From contig NC_077232.1 in NCBI RefSeq assembly GCF_027887165.1, positions 8,599,800-8,663,799 on the forward strand: a stretch of DNA of 64,000 nt. The letters run 5' to 3'. The DNA comes from Monodelphis domestica (Eukaryota; Chordata; Mammalia; Didelphimorphia; Didelphidae). The position numbers and the translations under genes were made by a program. Shown here in pieces: positions 9,001 to 19,331 of this stretch. The notes below the pieces were generated by a model that worked only from the letters and a program-made list of their open reading frames with translations, did not search any database and was not told the origin of the DNA. Positions within the stretch are counted from its first letter, which is position 1; each line of letters opens with the position of its first letter.

Positions 9001-12000
9001 TCCGAGTACTGCTCTGGGTGCCAGAGAGGCGAAGCACAAGTAAGCCGTCCCCCCATCCTCCGGGAGCTCACCTTCCGCTAGGGTTGGGGTGAGGCGCCCG
9101 ACGTCTACGTGTCTGTGATGTGAGTCTGCAAACACGGCAACAAAAAGGGGGGCCGAATCTGGAGGAAGCCAAAGCCTGGGTGCACGGCCTCAGGGAAGGG
9201 CCGCAGAAGGGACTCAGTTGGCAGTTTTGCTGAGGGCAGACCCTGCTCAGAGGAGGGGACCCCGGATCCTGACACCCCTTGTCCACTGTCCTTTTCTAGG
9301 GACCCCCAGAGGAGGCCATGAGCTCCCACGAGCGGTGAGTTTGCCTTTTCTCCACAGAACCAACGCTCTGACCAAGGCCCCTGGTTTGGGGGATAGAGGG
9401 GGGGGGGGACATCGCATTTGCTGCTTACTAGCTGTGTGACCCTGGACAAGTCCTTTGGGCCCAGGGTTGTCGGACTCCTCGGAGGTCACTTCTAAATCTT
9501 GGATCCCATCTGCCTGTTTCTAATGCCGCGTCTCCCCTGGGAGCAAGGTTGGGGTCCACATTTTAAAGAAAGGGGGCTCCCCTTGGCCCCCTCCATCCGC
9601 CCCGGGGCAAGGAGGATCTCAAGGGTCTGGTTCCTCTCTGAAGGGCACCCACGAGGAAGCAGAAGTGGGAGCCGTGGCGGTCAAGAGGAGAAGACTGGAA
9701 GGGGGCAACTTCCCCTCAGGACAAGAGCGGGGCAGGTACGTGGTGTGGACCCCCGGGGCCAGCGGGGAGACGGAACCTCCTGCTCGGTTCCCGGCGGCGG
9801 CGCCACTGATGGGCTGCGAATCCGGAGGTAGCTCAGTGGTTCCTGCCCTCCGCTACACGTGCAGGGCAGTGGGGCCGCTCTGTTCAAGCACATCCGCACC
9901 CCTGGGAGATCCTTCCAACGTGGGAAGCTGTCCCCATTCAACATTCATGCCACCTGCAGTCTGCGCCCATTATGGGCCTGCCTTCTCTGTTTCCTAAACC
10001 CTTAGTGCTGGGTGCTGGCTCCAAGCCAGAAGAGTGGTCAGGCCTAAGAAGTGGGGGTAAAGTCCTTCCTTCCTTCCTTCCTTCCTTCCTTCCTTCCTTC
10101 CTTCCTTCCTTCCTTCCTTCCTTCCTTCCTTCCTTCCTTCCTTCCTTCCATCCTTCCTTCCGTCCTTCCTTCCTCCCTTCCTCCCTTCCTTCCTCCCTTC
10201 CTTCCTTCCTCCCTTCCTTCCTTCCTTCCTCCCTTCCTTTCTCCCTCCCTCCCTCCCTCCCTCCCTCCCTCCCTCCCTCCTTTCCTTCCTTCCTCCTTTC
10301 CTTCCTCCCTCCTTTCCTTCCTCCCTCCCTCCCTTCCTTCCTTCCTCCTTTCCTTCCTTCCTCCTTTCCTTCCTTCCTCCTTTCCTTCCTTCCTTCCTTC
10401 CTTCCTTCCTTCCTTCCTTCCTTCCTTCCTTCCTTCCTTCCTCCCTTCCTTTCTCCCTCCCTCCCTCCCTCCCTCCCTCCTTTCCTTCCTTCCTCCTTTC
10501 CTTCCTCCCTCCTTTCCTTCCTCCCTCCCTCCCTTCCTTCCTTCCTCCTTTCCTTCCTTCCTCCTTTCCTTCCTTCCTTCTTTCCTTCCTTCCTCCCTCC
10601 CTCCCTTCCTTCCTTCCTCCTTTCCTTCCTTCCTCCTTTCCTTCCTTCCTCCTTTCCTTCCTTCCTTCCTTCCTTCCTTCCTTCCTTCCTTCCTTCCTTC
10701 CTTCCTCCCTCCCTTCCTTCCTCCTTTCCTTCCTTCCTTCCTTCCTTCCTCCTTTCCTTCCTTCCTTCCTCCTTCCTCCCTACTTCCTGTCCTCTTTCCT
10801 TCCTCCCTCTCTCCCTCCTTCTTTCCTCCCTCCTTCCTTCCTCCCTCTCTCCCTCCTTCTTTCCTCCCTCCTTTCTTCCTCCATCCTTCCTCCCTTCTTT
10901 CCTCTCTTCCTTTCTCCCTCCTGCCCTCCTTCCTTCCTTCTCTGTAACTTGGAGGCTTCTCAGATCCCTGAGAGACTCAGGTATTGCCCAGGGCCACCTA
11001 GCGAGTAGATATCAGAGGCAGGACTTGAACCCATGTCCTCCTTCCTCCAAGGCCAGCTTTCTATTTCCTCGGCCATGCTTCCACTCACGTATGATCTGAT
11101 TTCAAGAGGAAGAACACACTGCCAGTGGGAGAGATGAGGAAATAAAGGCCTCCAATAGGAGGAGATAGCCGAGCTGTGCTGTGAAGGAAGGGAGGGATGC
11201 TAAGAGACAGAGGTGAAGAAGGATGGCATGCCAGGCACACAGACACACCCAGACAAAGGCAGGGAAGCAGGAGGTGACAGGCAACCGTTTGCACCCCTTT
11301 TTGACTGGAATGGGGAGTAATGTGAGGCGAGGCTGGAAAGGTAGGTGGCAGCTGCGTCAGGGAGGGTTTTTAATAACAGGCTCGTGAGTTCGTATTTATC
11401 TCGGGGCAATAGGGAGCCACTGAAAGTTTTTGAGGAGGGGGTAGTCTCTGCGTAAGGAATGTTCCTTTGGTAGCGGGGTGGAGTTGGGGCTGGAGAAGAG
11501 GAGGATGAGAGACAGGAAACCGATTTCCAGCAGGATGGCTTGTCTCCAGTCACCTGGCGCAGCCTGCCTCGATTTGCAGTGTCCGCTGGCACTGCGCAGG
11601 GCTTCTCTGGAGTAAAAATAGCTGCCCGCTGAAATATTCATGGAGCCTTGGGGTGTGCTTGCGGCTGGGGGCTCCGTGCCTGGCGCCTCAGACACCCTGT
11701 TGACCTGTTCCTTTTCAGGGCCGTGATGGGAGCTTCCAGCAGGAAGAAGCCCCCAACTCGCACCAGAAGGGTGAGCTCCCGTCCTCTCCTGCCTGGCTCC
11801 CTGGGGCCATGGCAGGCCTGCGTGCCTGGCCGGGCCTGCTCACAAGGCCCGTCTGCTCCGCTCCAGGAGGAGCTGCATTATAGATGTGGGCTGGGGAGGG
11901 CCAGAGCAGCCCTGGCCCTCTCCGAAGTCCCTCCCCGAGAAATACCTCTGGAGGCTCCTGAAACGTTTCCCCAGGCCGAGGTCTGATTCATGGGGACCAG

Positions 12001-15000
12001 AAGAAGCCCGAGGAGTCGGGGTGGGAAAGCCAGGGATGACAATGTTGTCTGGCCTGGCGTGGGCACCATCTGGAAGTGGGAGGCGAAAGAACATGGAGGC
12101 CAGAGGCAAAAAACGTGGGTTCGAATTCTGAACTTTGGGCAGGTCCCTTCAATTCATTTAAACTACATAAGGATATATTAAGTGCCTACTATGTGCTAGG
12201 TGCTGTGGGTACAAATACAAAAAGGAAAAACAACCTCAATAAGCTTGCTTGCTACTGTGCCTCAGTTTCCCTCTCTGTAGAGTAAGGAGTCAGCTTACTG
12301 ATCTCTGAGGTTCCTGGGTGGACTTGCTTCCCTAAAGCCCCGGGAGACCCGTATCGCAAGGGATATTATCCTTCTTTGACAGAAGAGATACCGAGGGTCA
12401 GAGAGGCCAGCTCATCTAGGACCCACAGCAAAACAATGCAATTCCTGCCCCTGCCTCCCTTCTCCATCCCTTGGGAGCCCCATCCAGATATTCCCAGAGT
12501 CCTTTGGGACAGCCAGACCTTTCCCATCCCCGTGGGGGAGGAGGGGCCCCAGGGCCGTCCCCCTCCATCATCCAGGAGTTCCATCAGGCCCCCATCCTGT
12601 CTCTGGCTGTCCCCCATTTAGGGTCAGCTTGAGGGAGGCAGCACCCCGGCACAAGTGAGGAGAACAAAGGCCCCTTGTTCACCAAGCCCCAGAGGGACTG
12701 ATGGGAATGTTTCCACGCTTCGTGCCCTTCTGCTGTCGGTGCCCACATCCTCTTACTCAGCTGGCTCACCTTTTCAACCCATCCCTTGGCTCAGAATAAA
12801 AGGCTTGGCCCAGCCCGGCCCGGCCCAGCAGAGGGGGCAGGTCTGGCCGCCGCCTCCTCCGGAACCAGAGCCGATCCCGGGAGAGCTTGGCAGCCACGCT
12901 TCAGCGGCTCTCCTTTTTGGGGTGAGGCCGGCCGGGGAATTCTGCGAGTCCTCCGGGGTTCCGGCCTTGGGAAGGAGAACATTAGCAGACACCCTCGTGT
13001 CTGTCTGGGGCCTCTGTTTGCCCCTCTGGAAAATGGAGGCTGCTCTGTCCCAGCTGAGGCTCTGCTGGGGGGATCACCAAGCCCACCCCCCACCTAATTG
13101 TTATTTTGTCACCCGACGGCAGAAGAGGGCTAAGGGCCCGGCAGTTAGAATGAAGTGTCTGAGGCCACATTTGAACCCAGGACCTCCCCACTCCAGGCTT
13201 GGCATGGACCCACTGGGCTGCCTCATGGCCCCTATTAATATCTTTTCAACCCTTCCCTTCTGACTTGAGGGCTCCCCTACCTCCCCTCACCTTATTATTA
13301 ATAGCACCTTCTCCTCCTTAGTATGTTTGGCAGCAGAAGAGTAGCCGGGGCTAGGCAATTGGGTAAAGTGACTTACCCAGGGTCATCCCGCTAGGAAGGG
13401 TCTGCGGACACTTTTGAACCCAGGCCCCATACTTTATATATGTGAGTGACAGCATTCTGGGTTCTGTTTGGAGCATCTTAGAGGTACTCAAAGGGGGAGG
13501 AGGCCGGGCAGGGAGCCCGCAGAAGCGATGCGGCAGGGCCCAGCTGTGATTCGAGAGGGGTCAGGGCGGTGCTGCTCCACCCCGGGCAGGCTGGTGCCTG
13601 ACTGCCTCGCCCTGCGCCTGTCCCTGACCCCTGGCAGACCTCTCTCACCTGCCAGCCCCCAGGGCTGCCAGATGCTGAGTCTGTGTCTGGCTGGAGAAAC
13701 AGACAAGGCGGGCCTCTGGCGGGGCCAGGAAGAGATGCTGATGGCGGGGTCGGCGGGCCGGGCCTTTGGGGAATCGGATCCTCCGAGCGAGCGCCGCAGC
13801 AGGAAGGAGGCCGGCCTGGCAGCTCCGCTCCGTTCTTGGGGCTCCAACCGCAAGCTATCGGGTTTGGGGCGGCTCAGGCGGGAGGAGACCCAAGTGCTAA
13901 GCGGCTCTGCAGACAGCCAAGGGAGCCAGAGGAGGCGGCCGAACCCCAGGGCTGGCCTGCGGCCCAGACCGCAGCAGGCTAACGGCCTCCTTTCTCTTCT
14001 GATCAGAACCAGCCCGGAGAAGCTGCCCTGGAAGCAGAGGGCTCGGACGCGGCGCTCCAGGACCCCGGTAAGCCCCAAGAAATCCTCCGGGTCGGGGCTC
14101 CAGAGAAGAAATGCGAACCATCAACAACCCTATGAAAAATGGCTCCCCAGCGAAGAGTAAGATGGATCCAGGCTGGAAGGGCTCCCAGCTTTCAGCCCGC
14201 CCCAGCCAACGAGCCAGGATTCAGTTCCTGCTTTTTAAACCCTTCCTTTCTTAATAACAACTCCAAGACAGAAGGGGAAGAGTGAGGCAAATGGGGTGAA
14301 GTGACTTGCCCAGGGTCACCCCGCTAGACAGTGTCCGAGGTCAGATTTGAACTCAGATCCCCCCATCTCCAAGCCTGGCGCTCTATTCGCTGAGCCACCT
14401 CGCTGCCCCAATTCAATTCCTTTCAACAAAGGGTGGCAGACGGAGTCCTAAGTCTCGAGCTAGAAAGAACTTCACAGACTATCTTATACCTCCAACTCCA
14501 CATTTTCCAGCACTGGAAACGAAGGCCAAGAAAGGTTAATCAACTTTACCAACATCTCCCCAGGAGTAAGAGCCTGGGGTAGGATTTGAACCCGGGGCCT
14601 CTGGCAATGGAATCAGTGCTCTTAAGTGGAGATAAATCAGTATTGCAGGGGCTATGAGAAAACAGGCGCACTTACAGACTGCAGACTGGTCTGTACATGT
14701 TATCAAAGTCTCTCTTTTTTTAAACCCTTCCCTTCCATCTTAGAATCAATACTGTGTATTGGTTCTAAGGCAGAAGAGCGGCAATGGTCAAGTGACTTGC
14801 CCAGAGTCACCCAGCTAGGAGGTGTCTGAGGCCAGATTGGAACCCAGGACCTCCTGTTTCTGGGCCTGGCTCTCCATCCACTGAGCCACCCAGCTGCTCC
14901 CTGGTCGAAATATTCTGGAAAATACTTTAGAATTACATAAGAAAAGTCCTAAACCCGTTCCTCCTTTTCGGTCTAAGCAGTCACAATATCAGGCATTCAC

Positions 15001-18000
15001 GGCAGGACTTTTTGTGGAAGCAAAAAAGCATCAATTAGAGAATGGCCAAACAAGTTGTGGGACACAAATGTCATAGAATATTATGGCTCCTTAGCCTTGT
15101 GACCCTGGGCAAGTCACTTGACCCCCATTGCCTAGCCCTTAGCGCTCTTCTGTCTTGGAGCCAATAGCGTATTGAGTCTAAGACGGAAGGGAAGGGTTTA
15201 AAAAACACTATTCGGGTCCCCGAAGAAATGGGGATGTGAGGAATTCAAGAATCACGGGGAGGCTCGTCCTCAGGAGACCCTCTACAAGGGTCCTGATAAT
15301 GTCCAGGGAAACAACACTCACGTCCTGCCCGCTCCGATGAGTTGCAGTGACTAATCTCGTTCCAGAAAAATAAAAAAGAAAGCACTTCTCTCTTTTTGGT
15401 AGAGATGCAGGGGATTATGGGTACAGATTGTTGTAAATTCTGACCGACACAGTTGTTGGGTTTTGCCCAAATTCTTCTGTTATGAGGGAGAACTGGTGGG
15501 GGGATGGTAAATGGGGAGATGATTCTGAGATAGAAAATAGGCATAAAAATCCAGGTTATTCATTGCACATGGCGGGAGGGAACCATCCTGAGGACGGAAC
15601 CTGCCTAAAGGGGCAAAGGGAGTGAAGGCCACCTTTCAATGAAATCCATGCTGCTGCTTCCTTCCACTGGGCTGCTCCATTCCTAGTTTGGCCTCTTTTC
15701 TTCCTGTTTTCTTCCTGCTTTTCTTCCTGTTGCTGCGGGAGGGGGGCATTTTCTTTTGTTAGTAACCCTTATCTTTCCTCTTAGAATCCATACTGTGTGG
15801 TGGTTCTAAGGCAAAAGAACAGTAAAGGCTGCGCAATGGGGAGTAAGGGACTTGCCCAGGGTCACCCAGCTAGGAAGTGTCTGAGGGCAGATTGGAACCC
15901 AGGACCTGCCATGTCTATGTCTGGCTCTCCATCCACGGAGCCACCTGGCTGCTCCTTCAAAGCTTCCTCCCACCCCATCCCCAGGGGCTGCCATCTGAGC
16001 TTAGAGACCTTCCGCCCCAGCTTGGGCTGAAATTTTGGAGGAGATGCCCTTGGCCAAGTGTATGTTTTTGAGCAGAAGCTCACGCCCTTGGAAGGTGCCC
16101 ACACAAGCCTCCTTAGTTGGCGTGCTATCCTGAGCTCACAGTCACTTGGATGGGCTGAGCTCAGGCTCACTTTCTCTTTGCCCAGCAGCGTCTCCCCTGG
16201 AACTAATGCCCTTTCCTTGGCTTCGCTTCAGGTGCCCTGGAGGAGTCTGGGTCTACTCCGGCAGACCCAAAGGTGCGCCCACCTCAGCCAAGCAGTCCAC
16301 CTCCCCCCGAGGAGCCCCCCAAGCAAGGCCATACTGGATTTTTTGGCTTTCTGAGGTAAGAAGGGGCATCTCTATTATTTGCTTGTAGATGCTCCCCTTC
16401 CACCAAAATGAGAGTCCTGTCCCAACTCAAGAGCCTTCTGTATTATGGAAAACATCCTAGAAATGGAACTTAGATCTGAAATCTCAAAGTATGCCTGCTA
16501 TTCCAATCCCATCACTCTTACCCAAAAACCTTCAGTGGCTCCCTATTGCCAACCAAAGAAGGCAGAGGCTCCTTAGCTTATTCTCCTTCATGACAGTGCA
16601 GAGCCTGTTCCTTTTTTCATGCTGATCCCTTCCTATGTTCTTTTAAAACTTTAAAAGAGACTTTATTTTCCCCATTCCATCTAATAACAATTCCCCCCAG
16701 TTTTCTGATCCCAATTATCTCCCTCTGTCCCTAGTCTCCCCCCTCCCAGGGATGGTAAGTGATTTGACCTGGCTTATACATGTGTGATCATGCAAAAACC
16801 TTCATGTGTTCTTCATCCCCCTCAGACTGGAGACCCACCATTCTTCTGCTCTCTTGGGTGCTGGCCTCTGCTCCCCTCAGCCCCTGGGTCTAGCAGGTCC
16901 TCTCCTGCATCGCCATCCTCAGGGCCTGCACTCCTTTAAGGCTTAGTGCTGTGGCCACAGAGCCTCACGGAGCCTTCCTTCTCTTCCTTCCCCCAGGGGA
17001 AGCCTGTCTCCCCCTCCCCAGATTTCTTCTGGTCCCGACCTCATTCTCCTTTGTTCGCAAACATCTTCCTCTGGTATTAGACTACCTGCTCCCCAAAGGC
17101 AGGGTTCCCAGGATTTCCCATGCTGCTTTGCACATAGTAGGCTCTTTAAAATACAGATAGCTCAAAAGCCTTGATGCAGTTTTAAGCTGTCTTTGTTGAA
17201 TGGATAAATGATTGTTGGAATTAGAGTCAGGGAACCTGGATTCGAATCTCACTCCTGTCCCTTATTAGCTATATAATGTGGGCAATTCATATTCCCACGC
17301 TAGGCCTCCCCTAGGTCTCCTGGGCTATAACAGGAGGGAATTGGATTAGGAGGGTGCCAAGGTCTTTTTGGGCTCTTAATTGCATGTGGATGACCCTGAC
17401 AACTGACCGCTGAGTCCTCTCCTGTCTCACCTGCCTCCTTTCAGCTAGCGGACCTCCCACCTCCCTCCCGAGCCTGGGCAGGATGCCGAGCTGACCTCCT
17501 CGCCTTCCTGTGTTGACTCCCATTCGACTCTTGCTCAGAGCCCTGAATTCTGGAACAAAGACAGACCTGAGCCTTGCAGGAGGGGCAGGGGGAGTGGAAA
17601 GGGCTTTCTTGGGAGACTGGATAGTGTTCTTGTTTAAAACCCTTACTTTCTGGCCTAGTAACGGCTCTGAAGACAGGAGCAAGAGCGAGGCCGATAGTGT
17701 TAAGTGACTTGTCCAGGGTCACCCAGCTCAAAAGTGGCAGAGGCCAGATTTGATCCCAGCTCCCAGCTCCAGGCCATCTGGCTGCCTATACACCGGGGAA
17801 TATCCTGGGAGGAGCCGTCTGAGGACCTGAGTTTGAGTCCCGCTTCCATCCTTCGGCCTGCAGGCCTCGGCCCCTTCTCTATCATCCACGCAGATGGCCT
17901 TGAAGGCCCCCTCCCAGCCCAAGTCTATTATTGCCATGAATTTCTCTTCCTTTTCCTTCTAGCTCCATCTTCCCATTCAGCCTCTTCAGCAGGAGAGGCA

Positions 18001-18008
18001 GCCAGTGA
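6040..18008 (+). CDS. MAJIN: Membrane-anchored junction protein, 9 coding exons, 214 aa
   Basis: Exons: 6040-6140, 6781-6826, 7314-7389, 7740-7853, 9310-9334, 11719-11770, 14007-14067, 16232-16355, 17963-18008 (TGA at 18006). Phases join without a break. With TERB1 and TERB2, MAJIN tethers meiotic telomeres to the inner nuclear membrane (established for the family). The first ~95 residues match my memory of human MAJIN closely (MSLKDFTYPVPETRFLHAG; GNLDHLQPF; PYPFVCTLYVEMKW) and form the conserved TERB2-binding domain. The middle is basic (SSRKKPPTRTRR), then acidic, then proline-rich. The last ~25 residues contain TGFFGFLSSIFPF, the C-terminal membrane anchor. Odd points: intron 1 starts with GC rather than GT (6141), exon 5 is only 25 nt, and intron 4 opens with a 45-bp repeat. 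The start has a purine at -3. Exons 5-7 are less certain than the others. Confidence 0.9.
6340..6570 (-). mobile_element. MAR/MIR-type core SINE in MAJIN intron 1
   Basis: CTTCTCCAGCTCATTTGACA, GGGGAAACTGAGGCTAACAG, GTGAAGTGACTTGCCCGGGG and TTTGAACTCGGGGC appear in the order expected for an inverted core SINE. Confidence 0.75.
7895..8172 (+). repeat. 45-bp minisatellite in MAJIN intron 4
   Basis: Six full copies and one partial copy of a 45-bp unit beginning GAGGTGCCCCGAGGACCCCC. Copies start at 7895, 7940, 7983, 8028, 8073, 8118 and 8163; the second is 43 bp with a CACTCAAGT end. It begins only 42 bp after the exon 4 splice donor. The unit length is divisible by three and is open in several frames. 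Confidence 0.95.
8325..8475 (-). mobile_element. tRNA-derived marsupial SINE (inverted)
   Basis: AGTGACTTGCCCAGGGTCAC, GTGTCTGAGGCCAGGTTTGA and CTCCAGGCCTGGTGCTCTG in inverted family order, within MAJIN intron 4. Confidence 0.8.
8703..8935 (-). mobile_element. MAR/MIR-type core SINE, composite
   Basis: CATTTCCTTCTCCAGCTCAT, GAGGAAACTGAGGCCAACAG and CACCCAGCTAGTAAGTGTCT in inverted order, preceded by an ATTCAATTCGATTTGATAAG segment that resembles the start of an L3/CR1-type element. Confidence 0.7.
8985..9085 (+). mobile_element. CR1/L3-type LINE fragment
   Basis: CTAAGCTCTGCTCCGAGTAC, GGCGAAGCACAAG and CCTCCGGGAGCTCACC are diverged forms of a common marsupial CR1/L3 3' segment, remembered rather than searched. 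Confidence 0.4.
9990..10062 (-). mobile_element. SINE tail interrupted by a microsatellite
   Basis: Inverted SINE segment (CTCCAAGCCAGAAGAGTGGT, then GTGGGGGTAAAGT) that runs straight into a (CCTT)n array. Family-like sequence resumes at 10980 with TATTGCCCAGGGCCACCTAG, so the array appears to sit inside one SINE copy. Confidence 0.6.
10063..10945 (+). repeat. (CCTT)n / (CCCT)n microsatellite in MAJIN intron 5
   Basis: About 880 bp of CCTT, CCCT and CCTTT units, pyrimidine-only on the plus strand. Long open frames across it (for example 9972-11099) encode only Pro/Ser/Leu/Phe repeats and are not genes. Confidence 0.97.
10975..11080 (-). mobile_element. SINE head, continuation after the microsatellite
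   Basis: CAGAGGCAGGACTTGAACCC, a TGTCCTCCTTCC stretch and AGGCCAGCTTTCTATT follow the usual inverted SINE order; see 9990-10062. Confidence 0.55.
11110..11560 (+). mobile_element. Old CR1/L3-type LINE fragment
   Basis: Contains GGCAATAGGGAGCCACTGAA, TTTTTGAGGAGGGGGTAGTC and GGCAGGGAAGCAGGAGG. These are recognisable pieces of a LINE 3' segment common in marsupials (GATAGGGAGCCACTGGAG type). Family assignment is from memory. Confidence 0.5.
12145..12285 (+). mobile_element. L3/MIR-like repeat fragment
   Basis: ATTAAGTGCCTACTATGTGC then TAGGTGCTGTGGGTACAAAT is the conserved start of an old mammalian repeat. It is followed by a core-SINE TGCCTCAGTTTCCCTCTCTG. Confidence 0.6.
13090..13230 (-). 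mobile_element. tRNA-derived marsupial SINE (inverted)
   Basis: CGGCAGAAGAGGGCTAAGGG, ATTTGAACCCAGGACCTCCC and CCACTGGGCTGCCTCATGG in inverted order. Confidence 0.75.
13320..13430 (-). mobile_element. tRNA-derived marsupial SINE fragment (inverted)
   Basis: GCAGCAGAAGAGTAGCCGGG, AAGTGACTTACCCAGGGTCA and TTTTGAACCCAGGCCCC. Confidence 0.7.
14235..14408 (-). mobile_element. tRNA-derived marsupial SINE (inverted)
   Basis: Full inverted copy from TTTAAACCCTTCCTTTC to GCTGAGCCACCTCGCTGCCC, just downstream of MAJIN exon 7. Confidence 0.9.
14718..14900 (-). mobile_element. tRNA-derived marsupial SINE (inverted)
   Basis: Full inverted copy: TTTAAACCCTTCCCTTCCAT, GGTTCTAAGGCAGAAGAGCG, CCACTGAGCCACCCAGCTGC. 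Confidence 0.92.
15010..15085 (+). mobile_element. L1-like LINE fragment
   Basis: TCAATTAGAGAATGGCCAAA, CAAGTTGTGGGACACAAATG and CATAGAATATTATGG match a marsupial LINE segment I remember (ATTGGGGAATGGCTGAACAA type). A SINE follows at once. Low certainty on family. Confidence 0.4.
15090..15213 (+). mobile_element. tRNA-derived marsupial SINE, 3' half
   Basis: CCTTGTGACCCTGGGCAAGT, CCCATTGCCTAGCCCTTAGC and a TTTAAAAAAC tail. The head is missing. Confidence 0.85.
15225..15555 (+). mobile_element. Unclassified interspersed repeat, LINE-like
   Basis: GTTGCAGTGACTAATCTCGT, CTCTCTTTTTGGTAGAGATG and TGGGTACAGATTGTTGTAAA resemble a common marsupial LINE 3' segment. I cannot assign the family. Not coding. 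Confidence 0.35.
15764..15956 (-). mobile_element. tRNA-derived marsupial SINE (inverted)
   Basis: Full inverted copy, with GGTTCTAAGGCAAAAGAACA, GACTTGCCCAGGGTCACCCA and CGGAGCCACCTGGCTGCTCC. Confidence 0.9.
16490..17160 (+). mobile_element. L2 LINE 3' end, interrupted
   Basis: CAAAAACCTTCAGTGGCTCC then CTATTGCCAACC is the hallmark of the L2 3' region. Its end appears at 17080-17150 (AGACTACCTGCTCCCCAAAG; TTTGCACATAGTAGGCTCTT). About 16640-16800 (CTGGCTTATACATGTGTGAT) looks like a separate later insertion. Lies in MAJIN intron 8. Confidence 0.65.
17632..17795 (-). mobile_element. tRNA-derived marsupial SINE (inverted)
   Basis: TAAAACCCTTACTTTCTGGC, GTGACTTGTCCAGGGTCACC and GGCCAGATTTGATCCCAGCT. 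It ends about 170 bp before the last MAJIN exon. Confidence 0.8.
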
Positions 18009-19154
18009 GCCTCGTGGAGGACCGCCTGGCCGGGCCTCGGCCCTGCTCCCCGGCCCGGAGGGAGGAGAAGGCCGAGGGCGCGCCGGAGCAGCCGCACGTG
18101 TCTCCCCACTTGTCCTTGGCATCCCCATGTTTGTTCCGAGTCGGGCGGCGGGCAGATGAATGAAGAGATTTGTTCCTTTCTGGTGCTTCTCGAGGAGGTT
18201 TTTATTGCCAGTCTGGGTCTCGTCTGTGGCGCTCAGGGTCCAACGACACCTTATTGATGAAGAATTAGTGACTGAACTTAGCGGGGTAAAAGGAGGGAGG
18301 AAGGGAGGGGGGAGGAGCCTCCCCGGGGCTCCTGCAGGGCCCCCCCCATCTAGCCTCCCCCCCCCCCAGACCCAGCATTTCATCCAAGCCGAGTGGGTCA
18401 TGGAACTCCCACAGGGGACATTCCTTCCACTTAGGCCACCCATCGGCTCACAGGCCACTAGGACGGTCTAGACATTAAGACACCAATCACAGAGACTGTC
18501 AGAGGGAGGACTTGAACTCAGGCCTTCCTGCCCCTAAGCCCAAGCCCCTGTCCTCCAGGCCTTCCTGCCTCTTAGAGGCCTCGGCTTTCCTTTGGGAAAT
18601 GCATCCTTAGTGTAGGTCCCCCAGCCTGTGCCCTCCTGGAACTGTCCTCCGATCGGTGGGACCGCCAGCCTTCCCGGCCCGGGTTCAGATCCCGCCTCGG
18701 TGCTCTGGGGCAAAGGCCCTTTCTCCCGAGGGCCTCAGTGTCCCCCTCGGAGGCAGAGTCCTGCCTCTGACTCCTGGTTCCCTCTCCGGCCGGGGCTCTC
18801 CGGAGCCAGATGCCTGCAGTTGGCCTTCCGCAGTGGTTGCCCAGAAAGGGCTGCGCATGGTAGTGGCGGCGGGGCTCCTCGGCTCCTCCCTGCACTGGCA
18901 TTAAAGGGAAAGCCCCGACCTCTTCCAGAGGCTGCTGGCCCGGCCCGGCTCCTTGCTCCGGGCTTCTCCGGGAGGCATCCCAGCAGGCAGCCCCAGGCCT
19001 CTGTTTCCCCACGTGTAACAGGAGCCCCCTCGGCTCCGCCCCCTGGGCCGTCCTCAGCCAATGGCCCCCCTTCCTCCCTTTCAGGGGGCTCCTCGGGGAG
19101 GAGGGGGCGGGGAGCCGAGCCCTGCTGGAGGGTGTGGCCCCAAAGCCGGGGAGG

Positions 19155-19162
19155 GATAAAAG
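19155..19162 (+). promoter_or_regulatory. TATA-like box of GPHA2
   Basis: GATAAAAG preceded by GC-rich DNA. A start about 30 bp downstream (near 19185-19190) would open a short untranslated exon ending at the donor GTGAGA at 19233. The intron would run to CTCTTTCAG at 19319, and the coding exon follows. Confidence 0.5.
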
Positions 19163-19331
19163 CCGATCACGGCCCCATTCCGGAGACCGTCGAGGAAGGA
19201 CCGAGGCCGCGTCCGGACCGCTTCTGGGAGTGGTGAGACGCCCCGGGGCCTGGCGGGGGCGGGCGGCCCTGAGGGGCGCCGCGGCCCCTCCCCACGAGCC
19301 TCCCGTCCGGCTCTTTCAGAAGCCCGTGGCC

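Noticed and set aside
9300-9334. 35-nt version of MAJIN exon 5 from the first AG
   Set aside because: It puts exons 6-8 out of frame, while the 25-nt version gives a consistent frame to the conserved C-terminal anchor.
9972-11099. 375-aa open frame rich in Pro/Ser/Leu/Phe
   Set aside because: It is a translation of the (CCTT)n microsatellite; all three frames are open for the same reason.
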